Assembly (NCBI RefSeq): GCF_002906575.1
Contig: NZ_CP026309.1
Location: 1,612,001 to 1,676,000 of the forward strand
DNA from: Salinigranum rubrum
Lineage (GTDB): Archaea; Halobacteriota; Halobacteria; Halobacteriales; Haloferacaceae
DNA: 64,000 nt
Direction of reading: 5' to 3'
Shown: piece after piece, positions 54,873 to 62,757 of the stretch
Layout of the letters: each line of letters begins with the position of its first letter
How positions within the stretch are numbered: the stretch's first letter is position 1
Position numbers and translations under genes: made by a program
Notes under the pieces: generated by a model
Seen by the model: the letters and a program-made list of their open reading frames with translations, nothing else
Database searches by the model: none
Told to the model about the DNA's origin: nothing

Positions 54873-55118
54873 ATTCGACACGGGGCGAGTTAGCGTGCTC
54901 GCAGGGAGCGAATGGGCGGATTAAACCGACGAATCGCGAACCGAACGACGTCCGGCAGGTCTGCGGTGTCGGACGCAGGTCACGCCGCGCGTACACACAG
55001 AACAGAGACGACAGCGTCTGCGTCCACGACGATTGCCGCGTCGGTGGTCGTCGACTGCGCGCGACTGATGTGTGTGATTCGTCCGTCGAAACGATGAAAA
55101 CCGACGCGACTTCCGTCG

Positions 55119-55214
55119 CTATCGCCGCTTCAACGGTGTGCTGCCGTTGTCGCCTCCTTGGGTGAGTGATTCGACGTGCCCGTACGTTTCGAGGGTGGGT
55201 TGCTCGCAGGTCCG
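55119..55214 (-). pseudogene. decayed RiPP precursor 2
   Basis: Same gene structure as the other cassettes, but the start ATG has become CGG (55212-55214) and leader Tyr3 is Cys. The remaining leader EQPTLETYGHVESLTQ is intact; core GGDNGSTPLKRR has Thr in place of the Glu of GSEP. Promoter box and hairpin (55222-55237, 55265-55273) are still present, so decay is recent. Translation from a non-ATG codon cannot be excluded. Confidence 0.65.
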
Positions 55215-55384
55215 CAGTTGCCGGGGACGAGCCCCCGTGACGCCTCTGAAGACGGGTGATCCCGTTAGTTATGTCGTGGCACAGTCCGCCCCGTGACATC
55301 GAACGCGAACACGAGATGGGAAAACGCGAACCCTCCGCGCCGAACAGAGGTGTGATGTGTTTCAGGGAAGGTGAGGTGTCGGTT

Positions 55385-55480
55385 CTATGTGATGTCGTAG
55401 ACTGGTTCGCTCCCGGTCGCTTCCTGAGTGAGTGATTCGATGCGGCCGTACGTTTCGAGGGTGGGTTGCTCGTAGGTCAT
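55385..55480 (-). CDS. lasso-type RiPP precursor 3
   Basis: A 31-residue peptide. Leader MTYEQPTLETYGRIESLTQ keeps Tyr3, Pro6, Leu8, Gly12, Thr18. Predicted core EATGSEPVYDIT starts with Glu rather than Gly; GSEP places Glu at position 6. Hairpin CGGGG/CCCCG at 55488-55502 and box CATAACTAT at 55530-55538 lie upstream. Confidence 0.75.
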   Translation of the reverse strand: MTYEQPTLETYGRIESLTQEATGSEPVYDIT

Positions 55481-55487
55481 CAGTTGC

Positions 55488-55538
55488 CGGGGGGAGTCCC
55501 CGTGACGAGTCTGGAGACGAGGGAACACCATAGTTATG
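55488..55538 (-). promoter_or_regulatory. cassette-3 promoter box and 5' hairpin
   Basis: Box CATAACTAT (55530-55538) and stem CGGGG/CCCCG (55488-55492/55498-55502), same layout as at cassette 1. Confidence 0.5.
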
Positions 55539-55680
55539 TGTTGACGTGGACCAGTACTCTCGAACTAATCGGGCTCGTTCGCGACCAGAGTCACCGTGGT
55601 CCGTGGTCGCGATGGTGTGGACTCGCCGCGGGGGGTGTCCCGCGAAACGTAGCCGAGCGGCGTTGTCGTCGTTGTTCGGG

Positions 55681-55770
55681 CTCTTTGAGCGGTGTGCTTC
55701 CGTTGTACGATTCCCGGGCGAGCGGTTCGACGCGGCCGTCCGTTTCGACGGTGGGTTGCGCGGAGGACAG
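55681..55770 (-). pseudogene. strongly decayed RiPP precursor 4
   Basis: A degenerate copy: the ATG position is CTG, leader residues read SSAQPTVETDGRVEPLAR (Tyr3, Leu8 and Thr18 replaced), and the core-like part ESYNGSTPLKEP has no proper stop. The hairpin and promoter box are not recognisable. It shows the array has lost members. Confidence 0.55.
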
Positions 55771-56074
55771 CCGCAGTCGGGAACGCCCGCATCGGTGGCG
55801 GTCCGCGTCCCTTCTCCGGTCGCCACCTGCGGCGTTGGTCGTGCGTCGGTTCGGTGAGGACTGTCGACCGTCACGTTCACTGCCCCGGTCACGGCAGTGG
55901 CAGAACCGCCGTCCCGGCCCAGTGACGAACGCCGATTCGACGGTGGCGGAGCCGTGGTGGTCGCGGCGCTGGTGTCGAGTTTTTCGTGATCCTCGTGGTC
56001 GGTGACGTGCTGGGCGGAGAAGAGCGGTGAATCGTTCGAAATATCGAAGATAGAGCGGTGACCGACCGCCGCCG

Positions 56075-56170
56075 CTATTCGACTTTGACCGGGTAGCTTC
56101 CGTTGTCGTATACCTGGGTGAGCGATTCGACGTGTCCGTACGTTTCGAGGGTGGGTTTTTCGTAGGTCAT
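56075..56170 (-). CDS. lasso-type RiPP precursor 5
   Basis: A 31-residue peptide. Leader MTYEKPTLETYGHVESLTQ is intact. Core VYDNGSYPVKVE carries GSYP instead of GSEP and begins with Val; no acidic residue falls at positions 7-9, so it could not form a standard lasso ring. Promoter box CATAACTAT at 56235-56243; the leader hairpin is weak. Confidence 0.72.
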   Translation of the reverse strand: MTYEKPTLETYGHVESLTQVYDNGSYPVKVE

Positions 56171-56234
56171 TTTCAGGCGAGAACGTCCGTTCCGGCGGCA
56201 GTTCCCGTGTTGGTTCCGGACGGGACCCATCGAG

Positions 56235-56243
56235 ATAGTTATG
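56235..56243 (-). promoter_or_regulatory. cassette-5 promoter box
   Basis: CATAACTAT on the minus strand, 65-73 nt before the ATG at 56170. Confidence 0.45.
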
Positions 56244-56382
56244 CGTTGGTTGGACCGCGAGTCGGACTATCAGTTCCGTCGTTGCGTTACCGCGTCGGTT
56301 ACGCCGGCGGCCGGGGACGGCTTCCGAACCGGCGGCTGTCCACCAGAACGTATTCGGATCCTGAAAGGTATCGGTGCCGTCC

Positions 56383-56478
56383 CTAGAAGTAGGTCGGTTC
56401 GCTCCCGTTGTAGTCTCCTCCCTGGGTGAGCGATTCGACGCGACCGTACGTTTCGAGGGTGGGTTTCTCGTAGGTCAT
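56383..56478 (-). CDS. lasso-type RiPP precursor 6
   Basis: A 31-residue peptide and the most lasso-like member. Leader MTYEKPTLETYGRVESLTQ matches the B1 recognition motif; core GGDYNGSEPTYF has Gly1 and Glu8, the classic pair for an eight-residue macrolactam, with tail PTYF. Hairpin CGGGG/CCCCG at 56486-56499 begins 8 nt before the ATG and box CATAACTAA is at 56527-56535. Confidence 0.8.
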   Translation of the reverse strand: MTYEKPTLETYGRVESLTQGGDYNGSEPTYF

Positions 56479-56485
56479 CTGTTGT

Positions 56486-56535
56486 CGGGGGAATCCCCGT
56501 GGTTGCTCCAGAGTCCGGTGAACGGGTTAGTTATG
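56486..56535 (-). promoter_or_regulatory. cassette-6 promoter box and 5' hairpin
   Basis: Box CATAACTAA (56527-56535) and stem CGGGG/CCCCG (56486-56490/56495-56499). Confidence 0.5.
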
Positions 56536-56744
56536 CGTCGACACTGGCCGAGACGACGGTCTTAATCCTGTTTTACCCCGTGAGTCTCCCGTGTTCGTGA
56601 ATACCCGTCGTAACGACTCAGGAACCAGTCAGGGTCGTTCCGTCGCTCGGGACCCGCTCGTGACCGTCGGAGGCAGCCGTGTGTCGCCCCCGCAGGTGCT
56701 CACACGAAAACCAAATCGCGGCGGTAGGTCGTCGTTCGGTCCCC

Positions 56745-56828
56745 TTACAGCGGTTCGCTGTACTTCTCTAGCTGGGTGAGCGATTCGACGCGACCGTACG
56801 TTTCGAGGGTGGGTTTCTCGTAGGTCAT
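56745..56828 (-). CDS. lasso-type RiPP precursor 7
   Basis: A 27-residue peptide. Leader identical to precursor 6; core LEKYSEPL, the shortest of the family, with SEP retained and Glu at positions 2 and 6. Hairpin at 56836-56850 and box CATAACTAA at 56878-56886. Divergent from the first acetyltransferase gene at 57026. Confidence 0.75.
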   Translation of the reverse strand: MTYEKPTLETYGRVESLTQLEKYSEPL

Positions 56829-56835
56829 CTGTTGT

Positions 56836-56886
56836 CGGGGAGGTTCCCCGTGAGTGGGTCGTATAATATCCATTTGATTAGTTATG
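56836..56886 (-). promoter_or_regulatory. cassette-7 promoter box and 5' hairpin
   Basis: Box CATAACTAA (56878-56886) and stem CGGGG/CCCCG (56836-56840/56846-56850). Confidence 0.5.
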
Positions 56887-57025
56887 CGTTGGCACGGACA
56901 CGTTCGGCCCCGTTTCCGTTTCACAATGGTCCGTTAATCCGACGCGACGACGGAGCGACACGCGATGTGGATGACTGCTCGTTCTGTGAGCGCATAACCA
57001 AGTCGCTCGCTCGCGTCGAGAGCGC

Positions 57026-58149
57026 ATGTCTCTCGCACGTCCTGTGGAGCGGTTCGAGCGGAAAGGGGTCGACTACGTCGTCCGGCCGTACGAGGACGGC
57101 GACCGGGAGGGATTTCTCGACGTGGTCGCGTCGTCGAGCGGAACCCACCTCGGGTCGGAGTGGTTCGACGCGCTCTACGGGAACGTGCCGCACCTCGACC
57201 ACGTTCCGGTGGTCGTCGTCGAGGACGAACGCGAGGGTGAGCTCGTCGGCATCCGTCCGTACACCCCGTTCCTCGTCCGCGGGGGGACGAGACGGCGCTC
57301 GCGCTGTTGAGCCGCGACACCATCGTCCACCCCGACCACCGCCGCCGAGGTCTGTTCACCGCCTCGACGGAGTACTCGCTCGACCAGTACGCCGACAGCG
57401 ACGTCGCGTTCGTCTTCTCGCACTCGAACGCCAACTCCCGCCCCGGCTACCGGAAGATGGGGTGGCAGTACGCCGCGTGGCAGGTGACCCGCTACCGGCC
57501 CCGGGACACGACCGCGTTCGTCGCTCATCGACTCGGCCGGGACAAGCGGTTCGCGTCGCCGCTTCCGGGTGTCGCCACCGACCTCTACGTCGCCGCCCGC
57601 GACCGTCTCCGGCGCACCGGCGAGGAGTTCGAGGTGTCGGCCACCGACGGCGTGACCATCGATACCCTCGCCTCCCTTCACGACCGGCCGTCGGGCCGTC
57701 CGGACGGCGTCCACCCCGTCTTCGACGAGGCGACGCTTCGGTACTTCCTCGGGAGCCCGGAGTTCGCACGGCCACGGACGTACGTCGCCCGGGCGCACGG
57801 CGAAGTCGTCGCCGCGCTCGTCGTCTGCCACCGGCGGTTCCACGGGACGAACTGGCTCTCCGTCGCCCACGTCGCGCCGCTCGCCGGCGGCGACCGCTGG
57901 GAGGGGGCGCTGTCGACGCTCCTCGGTCACGCAATCGCCGACGCCCCCGACGTCGACGCCTACCGCGTCGCCATCCCCTTCCCGGAGTCGGTGCTCGCCT
58001 CGCACGGGTTCCTCTCCGACCGCCACCCGCCGATGTCGCTCCTGGAACCGCCGCGGTTGAAACTCGGTATCCGCCCGCTCGACGGGAACTGGTCGCTCGG
58101 CGGCGCGTCGTTGCTCGATGCCGAACCGCTCTGGACGCTCAGCGGGTAA
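57026..58149 (+). pseudogene. GNAT family acetyltransferase 1, frameshifted at 57281-57286
   Basis: A 374-residue two-domain GNAT protein if one base is restored. It starts MSLARPVERFERKGVDYVVRPYEDGDREGFLDVVA; at G6 (57281-57286) one extra base continues RGGDETALALLSRDTIVHPDHRRRGLFTASTEYSL, with the acetyl-CoA-binding R/Q-x-x-G-x-G/A-like loop HRRRGLF. A second half (about 235-374) follows, with NWLSVAHVAPLAGGDRWEGAL. The CATAACCA box at 56993-57000, about 30 nt before the ATG, resembles the precursor promoter. It has a tandem paralogue at 58684. Confidence 0.8.
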
Positions 58150-58341
58150 CGCTTCCCGCCGCGACGTGAACGGCCACCTCGAACGCGCCGACTGGAATCA
58201 CCACGGAGCCGTTGTCCCGGTCGAGTCACTCGACGGACTCGTGGGCGGCCGTGCGGACGTCTCGACCAGCACGGAGGCCGTCCGCTGGTCTGTGTTCTGT
58301 CTCCGAAGGATTCGCGGAGGTTTTCGGACGGCCGACAGCCC

Positions 58342-58428
58342 CTAGAACGGTTCGCTGCCGATGATCTTGACCCGTGTGAGCGATTCGACGCGGCCGTACG
58401 TTTCGAGGGTGGGTTTCTCGTACGTCAT
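58342..58428 (-). CDS. lasso-type RiPP precursor 8
   Basis: A 28-residue peptide. Leader MTYEKPTLETYGRVESLTR ends in Arg instead of Gln; core VKIIGSEPF has Val1 and Glu at position 7. Hairpin at 58439-58453 and box CATAACTAA at 58480-58488. It lies between the two acetyltransferase genes. Confidence 0.75.
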   Translation of the reverse strand: MTYEKPTLETYGRVESLTRVKIIGSEPF

Positions 58429-58438
58429 GTGTGATGTT

Positions 58439-58488
58439 CGGGGGGGTACCCCGTGCGCCTCCGGATGCTATCGGTCGTGTTAGTTATG
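58439..58488 (-). promoter_or_regulatory. cassette-8 promoter box and 5' hairpin
   Basis: Box CATAACTAA (58480-58488) and stem CGGGG/CCCCG (58439-58443/58449-58453). Confidence 0.5.
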
Positions 58489-58683
58489 CTGTGACCCGCA
58501 CTCTCGAACGGTCGTTAACGCGCCGATAGACACGCTCTCTCGCGTCACCCCCGCTTCACGGGCGAAGAGGCGGGAGAGGTGACGAGGCCGAACAACGGGC
58601 GAGTGCGCGCACGCGACGGGACGGCTCCGGCGCCGACGCGCGGTGGGCCGCATAACCAAGCCGCCCGCCCGCGTCGGGAGACC

Positions 58684-59813
58684 ATGTCGCTCACAGGCCC
58701 GGTCGAACGCTTCGAACGGAAGGGGGTCGACTACGTCGTCCGACCGTACGAGGACGGTGACCGGGACGGTTTCCTCGACGTGTACGCGACGGTCACCGAC
58801 CTCCGTCTCGATGCGGAGTGGTTCGACGCGACCTACGAGGCCGTCCCGCACCTCGACCACGTCCCGGTGGTCGTCGTCGAAACCGGCGACACGGTGGTCG
58901 GGCTGTGTCCGTTCGGTCCACTCCCGATCCGCGGTGGGAGCGACGAGCGTGAAGAGACCGCCCTCGCGCTGTTGAGCCGTGACGTCGTCGTCCATCCCGA
59001 CCACCGGCGCCGGGGGCTGTACACGGCAGCGTTGGAGTACGCCCTCGCATGCTACGCCGACCACCCCGCGGCGTTCGTCGTCGCTCCCTCGGTCGTCGAG
59101 TCCCGTGCGGCCAACGAGAGACTGGGCTGGACGTACGGACCGCCCCGGAAGACACACTACCGGGTACGGGACGCAACGGCGTTCGTCGCGCATCGGCTCG
59201 GACCGCGGAGACGCTTCGCCGCGCCCCTTCCGGGCGCCGCCCTCGACGCCTACGTCGTCGCCCGAGACCGCCGCCACCGCGATGCTTGCAGGGTCGAGGT
59301 GACGCGAACCGACGGCCTGGCGGTCGACATCCTCGTCGACCTCCACACGCGGCCGTCGGGCCGTCCAGCGGCCGTCTCCCAGCGTTCGACGCCGAGACGC
59401 TCCGGTACGTCCTCGGAAACCCGGAGTTCGCGCGACTCGCGACGTACGTCGCCCGCGAGCGCGGCGAGGTCGTCGCGGCTCTCGCCGTTCATCCACGCCG
59501 GCACCACGGGACGGATTGGCTCTCTGTCGTTCACGTCGCGCCGCTCGCCGGCGGCGACCGCTGGCGAGGAGCGCTCTCGGCCCTCCTGTGCCGTGCTATC
59601 CGCGACGCGCCGGCGGTCGACGCCTACCGCGTTGCCGTTCCCTTCCCCGAGTCGGTGCTCGCCGCGCACGGGTTCCTCTCGGATCGACACCCACCGATGT
59701 CGCTCCTGGAACCGCCACGGCTCCGACTCGGCTGTCGGCCACTCGGAGACGCCGGCTGGACCCTGGGCGGAGAGCCGGTCCTCAGCGACTACCTCTGGAC
59801 GGTCGTCTGGTGA
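58684..59813 (+). pseudogene. GNAT family acetyltransferase 2, frameshifted at 59378-59380
   Basis: A 376-residue paralogue of the protein at 57026, with near-identical opening (SLTGPVERFERKGVDYVVRPYEDGDRDGFLDV), acetyl-CoA loop DHRRRGLYTAALEYAL and ending FPESVLAAHGFLSDRHPPMSLLEPPRLRLG. At a C3 run (59378-59380) one base is missing; restoring it gives GRPAAVSPAFDAETLRYVLGNPEFARLATYV, matching the paralogue. Box CATAACCAAG at 58651-58660 serves as promoter. Together with precursor 8 it repeats the precursor-7/GNAT-1 arrangement. Confidence 0.8.
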
Positions 59814-59906
59814 CGCGGCCGCGTCGCACGTCCGACGAACGAGTCGGCCTCGTCGCTCCGACTGCGGATGACAACCCCTAAGTTTAGGCTCACCAAAACC
59901 CGGGCG

Positions 59907-60482
59907 ATGAGGCTGTCCCGACGCGACGCGCTCGCCGTCCTCGCAGGGCTCGGTGCCGCAGGCGGGGGTGCGGCTCTGGGCGTTATCGGGACGCACGACG
60001 CGCCGGTCGCCGGTGACGGTCGTCCGGTGGACGGGGAGGACGAACGCGAGGACGAGGACGCTCTCTCGGTTCTCGTCGCGGCCGCGGAGGTACTCTATCC
60101 GTCAGACGTCGACGGTCACCGGGCGTTCGTCGAGACGTACGTCGCCGGGCGTCGCCGGACCGACCCGGACCACTACGCGGGCGTCGTCTCCGCGGCGAGA
60201 GAACTCGACGCCGTCGCCCGCGACTGGCACGACACCGCGTTCGCAACGCTCGCTCCGGAGACGCGCGACCGCCTCCTCCGCGACCTGGGCGTCGACGTCG
60301 CCGACCCCGACCCCGCAGGGAACGTCTCGGACAGGCTCCGTTTCTTCGTCGTGAACGACCTGCTGTACGCCTTTTACACGTCGCCGACCGGGGGCGAACT
60401 GGTCGGGACGGAGAACCCGACGGGCTACCCCGGCGGACTCGAATCGTACCAGCACGGCCCGGGGGCGGTCGACGATGGCTGA
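59907..60482 (+). CDS. gluconate 2-dehydrogenase subunit 3-like protein
   Basis: A 191-residue protein with a Tat-like signal (MRLSRRDALAVLAGLGAAGGGAALGVIG) from ATG 59907, supported by a TATA-like TAAGTTTAGG about 20-28 nt upstream. The mature part (DALSVLVAAAEVLYPSDVDGHRAFVETYVAGRR and FFVVNDLLYAFYTSPTGGELVGTENPTGYPGG) is the small-subunit family of membrane gluconate/sugar dehydrogenases. It overlaps the GMC oxidoreductase gene by 8 nt, its catalytic partner. Confidence 0.85.
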   Translation: MRLSRRDALAVLAGLGAAGGGAALGVIGTHDAPVAGDGRPVDGEDEREDEDALSVLVAAAEVLYPSDVDGHRAFVETYVAGRRRTDPDHYAGVVSAARELDAVARDWHDTAFATLAPETRDRLLRDLGVDVADPDPAGNVSDRLRFFVVNDLLYAFYTSPTGGELVGTENPTGYPGGLESYQHGPGAVDDG

Positions 60483-62055
60483 GGGGAGAGCGCCGTCGCC
60501 GCCGGCGGACGTCTGCGTCGTCGGGTCGGGACCGGCCGGCGCGCTCGTGGCGTGTCGGCTCGCGGAGGCGGGTCACGACGTCGTAATCTTGGAGGCCGGG
60601 CCGCGGTTCGACGGGAACCGAGAGAGCCGGATGGAGACGCATCTCCGGCCCGATATGGACAACCCCTGGGAGATGGGCGGCCCCCGCGACGCGTACGCCT
60701 CCTCGGGTGAGAAACACTACCCGCTCAACGCCGCGCGGGTCAAGGGCGTCGGCGGGTCGTCGCTGCACTGGCACGGGATGGTGATGCGCTTACACGAGCG
60801 GGACTTCGAGCTTCGCTCCCGACACGGCGTCGGCGCCGACTGGCCCTTCTCGTACGAGGACCTCCGCCCTCGCTACCGCGAGGCCGAGCGCGAACTGGGC
60901 GTCGCGGGCGCGCTCGACAACCCCTACGCCCCGCCGCGCGAGGAGCCGTTCCCCCTCCCCGCGTTCCCACCGTCGTACTCCGACTCGCTGTTCGCCCCTG
61001 CCTGTGAGACACTCGGCATCGACATGCACTCGGTCCCGAACGCGCGCAACTCCGAGCCGTACGGGGGGCGAAGCGCCTGCGTCGGCTACGGGACCTGCAA
61101 GCCCGTCTGCCCCTCCGGGGCGAAGTACACCGCCGAGACCCACGTCACCCGCGCCGTCGAGGCGGGCGCGCGCGTCATCGACCGCGCGCCGGCGCAGCGA
61201 CTCGAACACGACCCGTCGGGGGAGCGAGTCGAGCGCGCGGTGTACGCCACGCCCGAGGGGGTGTACGAGCAGGAGGCCCGTCGGTTCGTCGTCGCCGCCG
61301 GCGGCGTCGAGACGCCGCGACTCCTGCTGCTCTCCGACTCGGAGACGTATCCGGACGGTCTCGCCAACTCCTCGGGGCTCGTCGGGCGGTACTTCATGGA
61401 CCACCTGTTCGCGGGGATGGGCGGCAGGCTCGACGCCGACACCCGCCAGCACCACGTCGGCTTCAACACCAGCGAGTCTCACCAGTTCTACGACGACACC
61501 GACCCCGTGAACGGCCTGAAGCTGGAGTTTCTCAACTACGCCGGCCCGACCGTCGCGGGCGCGGCGCTCTCCTCGGACGCGTGGGGCGACGAACTCCGCG
61601 ACGAGGTGCGGGAGGTGTACGGCACCCAGATCGGAATGGGCGCGCTCGTCGAGCAACTCCCACGAGCCGAGAACCGGGTGACGCTCGATCCGAGCACCAG
61701 GGACGACCACGGCAACCCCGTTCCCGACGTCCAGTGGTCGCTCGACGCGGAGACGAAGGCGGCGCTCCGACGGGCGAACGAGCTACAGGAGCGGGTCCTT
61801 TCCGAACTCGGCGTCGACATCGAGTGGCGCGTCGGCCCCGACAACACCGGGCCGGCCTTCCACCACATGGGGACGACGCGAATGGGGACCGACCCCGCGG
61901 AGAGCGTCGTCGACCCTTCGCTTCGGACACACGACCTCTCGAACCTCTGGCTCGTCGGGTCGAGCGTCTTCCCCACGGGCGGCGCGATGAACCCGACGCT
62001 CACCATCGCGGCACTCGCCCTCCGGGCCGCAGCGGCGCTCGCGGAGGGGCTCTGA
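60475..62055 (+). CDS. GMC family oxidoreductase
   Basis: A 526-residue FAD enzyme. The Rossmann motif is VCVVGSGPAGALVACRLAEAGHDVVILEAG (about 12-41), with GVGGSSLHWHGMVMR, a CVGYGTCKPVCPSGAKYT segment, and the C-terminal HHMGTTRMGTDPAESVVDP plus GGAMNPTLTIAALALRAA. It resembles the large subunit of gluconate 2-dehydrogenase, working with the preceding small subunit to oxidise sugars or sugar acids. The export signal is only on the partner, as expected for co-transport through Tat. Confidence 0.88.
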   Translation: MAEGRAPSPPADVCVVGSGPAGALVACRLAEAGHDVVILEAGPRFDGNRESRMETHLRPDMDNPWEMGGPRDAYASSGEKHYPLNAARVKGVGGSSLHWHGMVMRLHERDFELRSRHGVGADWPFSYEDLRPRYREAERELGVAGALDNPYAPPREEPFPLPAFPPSYSDSLFAPACETLGIDMHSVPNARNSEPYGGRSACVGYGTCKPVCPSGAKYTAETHVTRAVEAGARVIDRAPAQRLEHDPSGERVERAVYATPEGVYEQEARRFVVAAGGVETPRLLLLSDSETYPDGLANSSGLVGRYFMDHLFAGMGGRLDADTRQHHVGFNTSESHQFYDDTDPVNGLKLEFLNYAGPTVAGAALSSDAWGDELRDEVREVYGTQIGMGALVEQLPRAENRVTLDPSTRDDHGNPVPDVQWSLDAETKAALRRANELQERVLSELGVDIEWRVGPDNTGPAFHHMGTTRMGTDPAESVVDPSLRTHDLSNLWLVGSSVFPTGGAMNPTLTIAALALRAAAALAEGL

Positions 62056-62076
62056 CCGATCAGCCGGGAAGACGGC

Positions 62077-62757
62077 TCAACGGTCGGTTTCGAGCGTCTC
62101 GGCGCGGTTTCGGTCCCGGGCGTCGGCGAGCGTCGTGTTGACGAGTCCCTTCATGCCGCGGCGGAGTCGTTCCGAGGCGGCCTGACTCGAGATGTCGAGT
62201 TCGTCCGCGACGTCCTGAAGCGAGGCTCCGCGCGGGATGGAGAAGTAGCCGCTCCGCAGCGCGGTGAGGAGCGTCTCGTACTGGGCGGCGGTGAGGCCGA
62301 ACCGGTGTTCGGGCGCTTCCTGCTCCCGGTCGTACACCGCGCGGATGTGAATGTCGAAGTCGGCCTCCCAGCAGCGTTCGCGAAACGAGGCGATGGCCTC
62401 GCGGTTCGGAAAGCGCATCCGGACGAACCAGCCCTGCCCGTCGTTCTCCGCGTGAAGGACGGCGCCGTCGAGGTCGACCAGCGCCCGGTAGGCTTCGACC
62501 TCCGGGACCCCCCCGGCGTACTGGACGCGGTAGAGGCGGGCGTCGTTCTCCTCGGCGAGCAACTCGAACGTCGCGATGGTCGGGTCCTCCGCGAGCGCGG
62601 CCTCGAACCGGTCGAAATCGCCCCCCGACGCCCAGAAGAGGTTCCGCAGTGGAATCGCGTCCGATGCGTCCAGCGTGTCGACGACGACGGACATCTCCGG
62701 TGTGCGCTGAAGCGCGTGTGAGAGGACGTCCGTGTCGATGTCGAATTCTACGATCAT
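62077..62757 (-). CDS. HTH-10 (Bat-type) transcriptional regulator
   Basis: A 226-residue haloarchaeal regulator. A sensor-like N-terminal domain (FDIDTDVLSHALQRTPEMSVVVDTLDA...) is followed by the HTH-10 domain: EHRFGLTAAQYETLLTALRSGYFSIPRGASLQDVADELDISSQAASERLRRGMKGLV (about 155-212). This architecture is common for bacterio-opsin-activator-like regulators. It is convergent with the GMC gene; target unknown. Confidence 0.88.
   Translation of the reverse strand: MIVEFDIDTDVLSHALQRTPEMSVVVDTLDASDAIPLRNLFWASGGDFDRFEAALAEDPTIATFELLAEENDARLYRVQYAGGVPEVEAYRALVDLDGAVLHAENDGQGWFVRMRFPNREAIASFRERCWEADFDIHIRAVYDREQEAPEHRFGLTAAQYETLLTALRSGYFSIPRGASLQDVADELDISSQAASERLRRGMKGLVNTTLADARDRNRAETLETDR

Noticed and set aside
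54700-58500. Recurrent conserved block of about 55-60 nt, CRISPR-like at first sight
   Set aside because: Spacing is irregular (200-1500 nt), and the repeated part is the coding sequence of a peptide leader with silent-type variation, so it is a gene family and not a CRISPR array.
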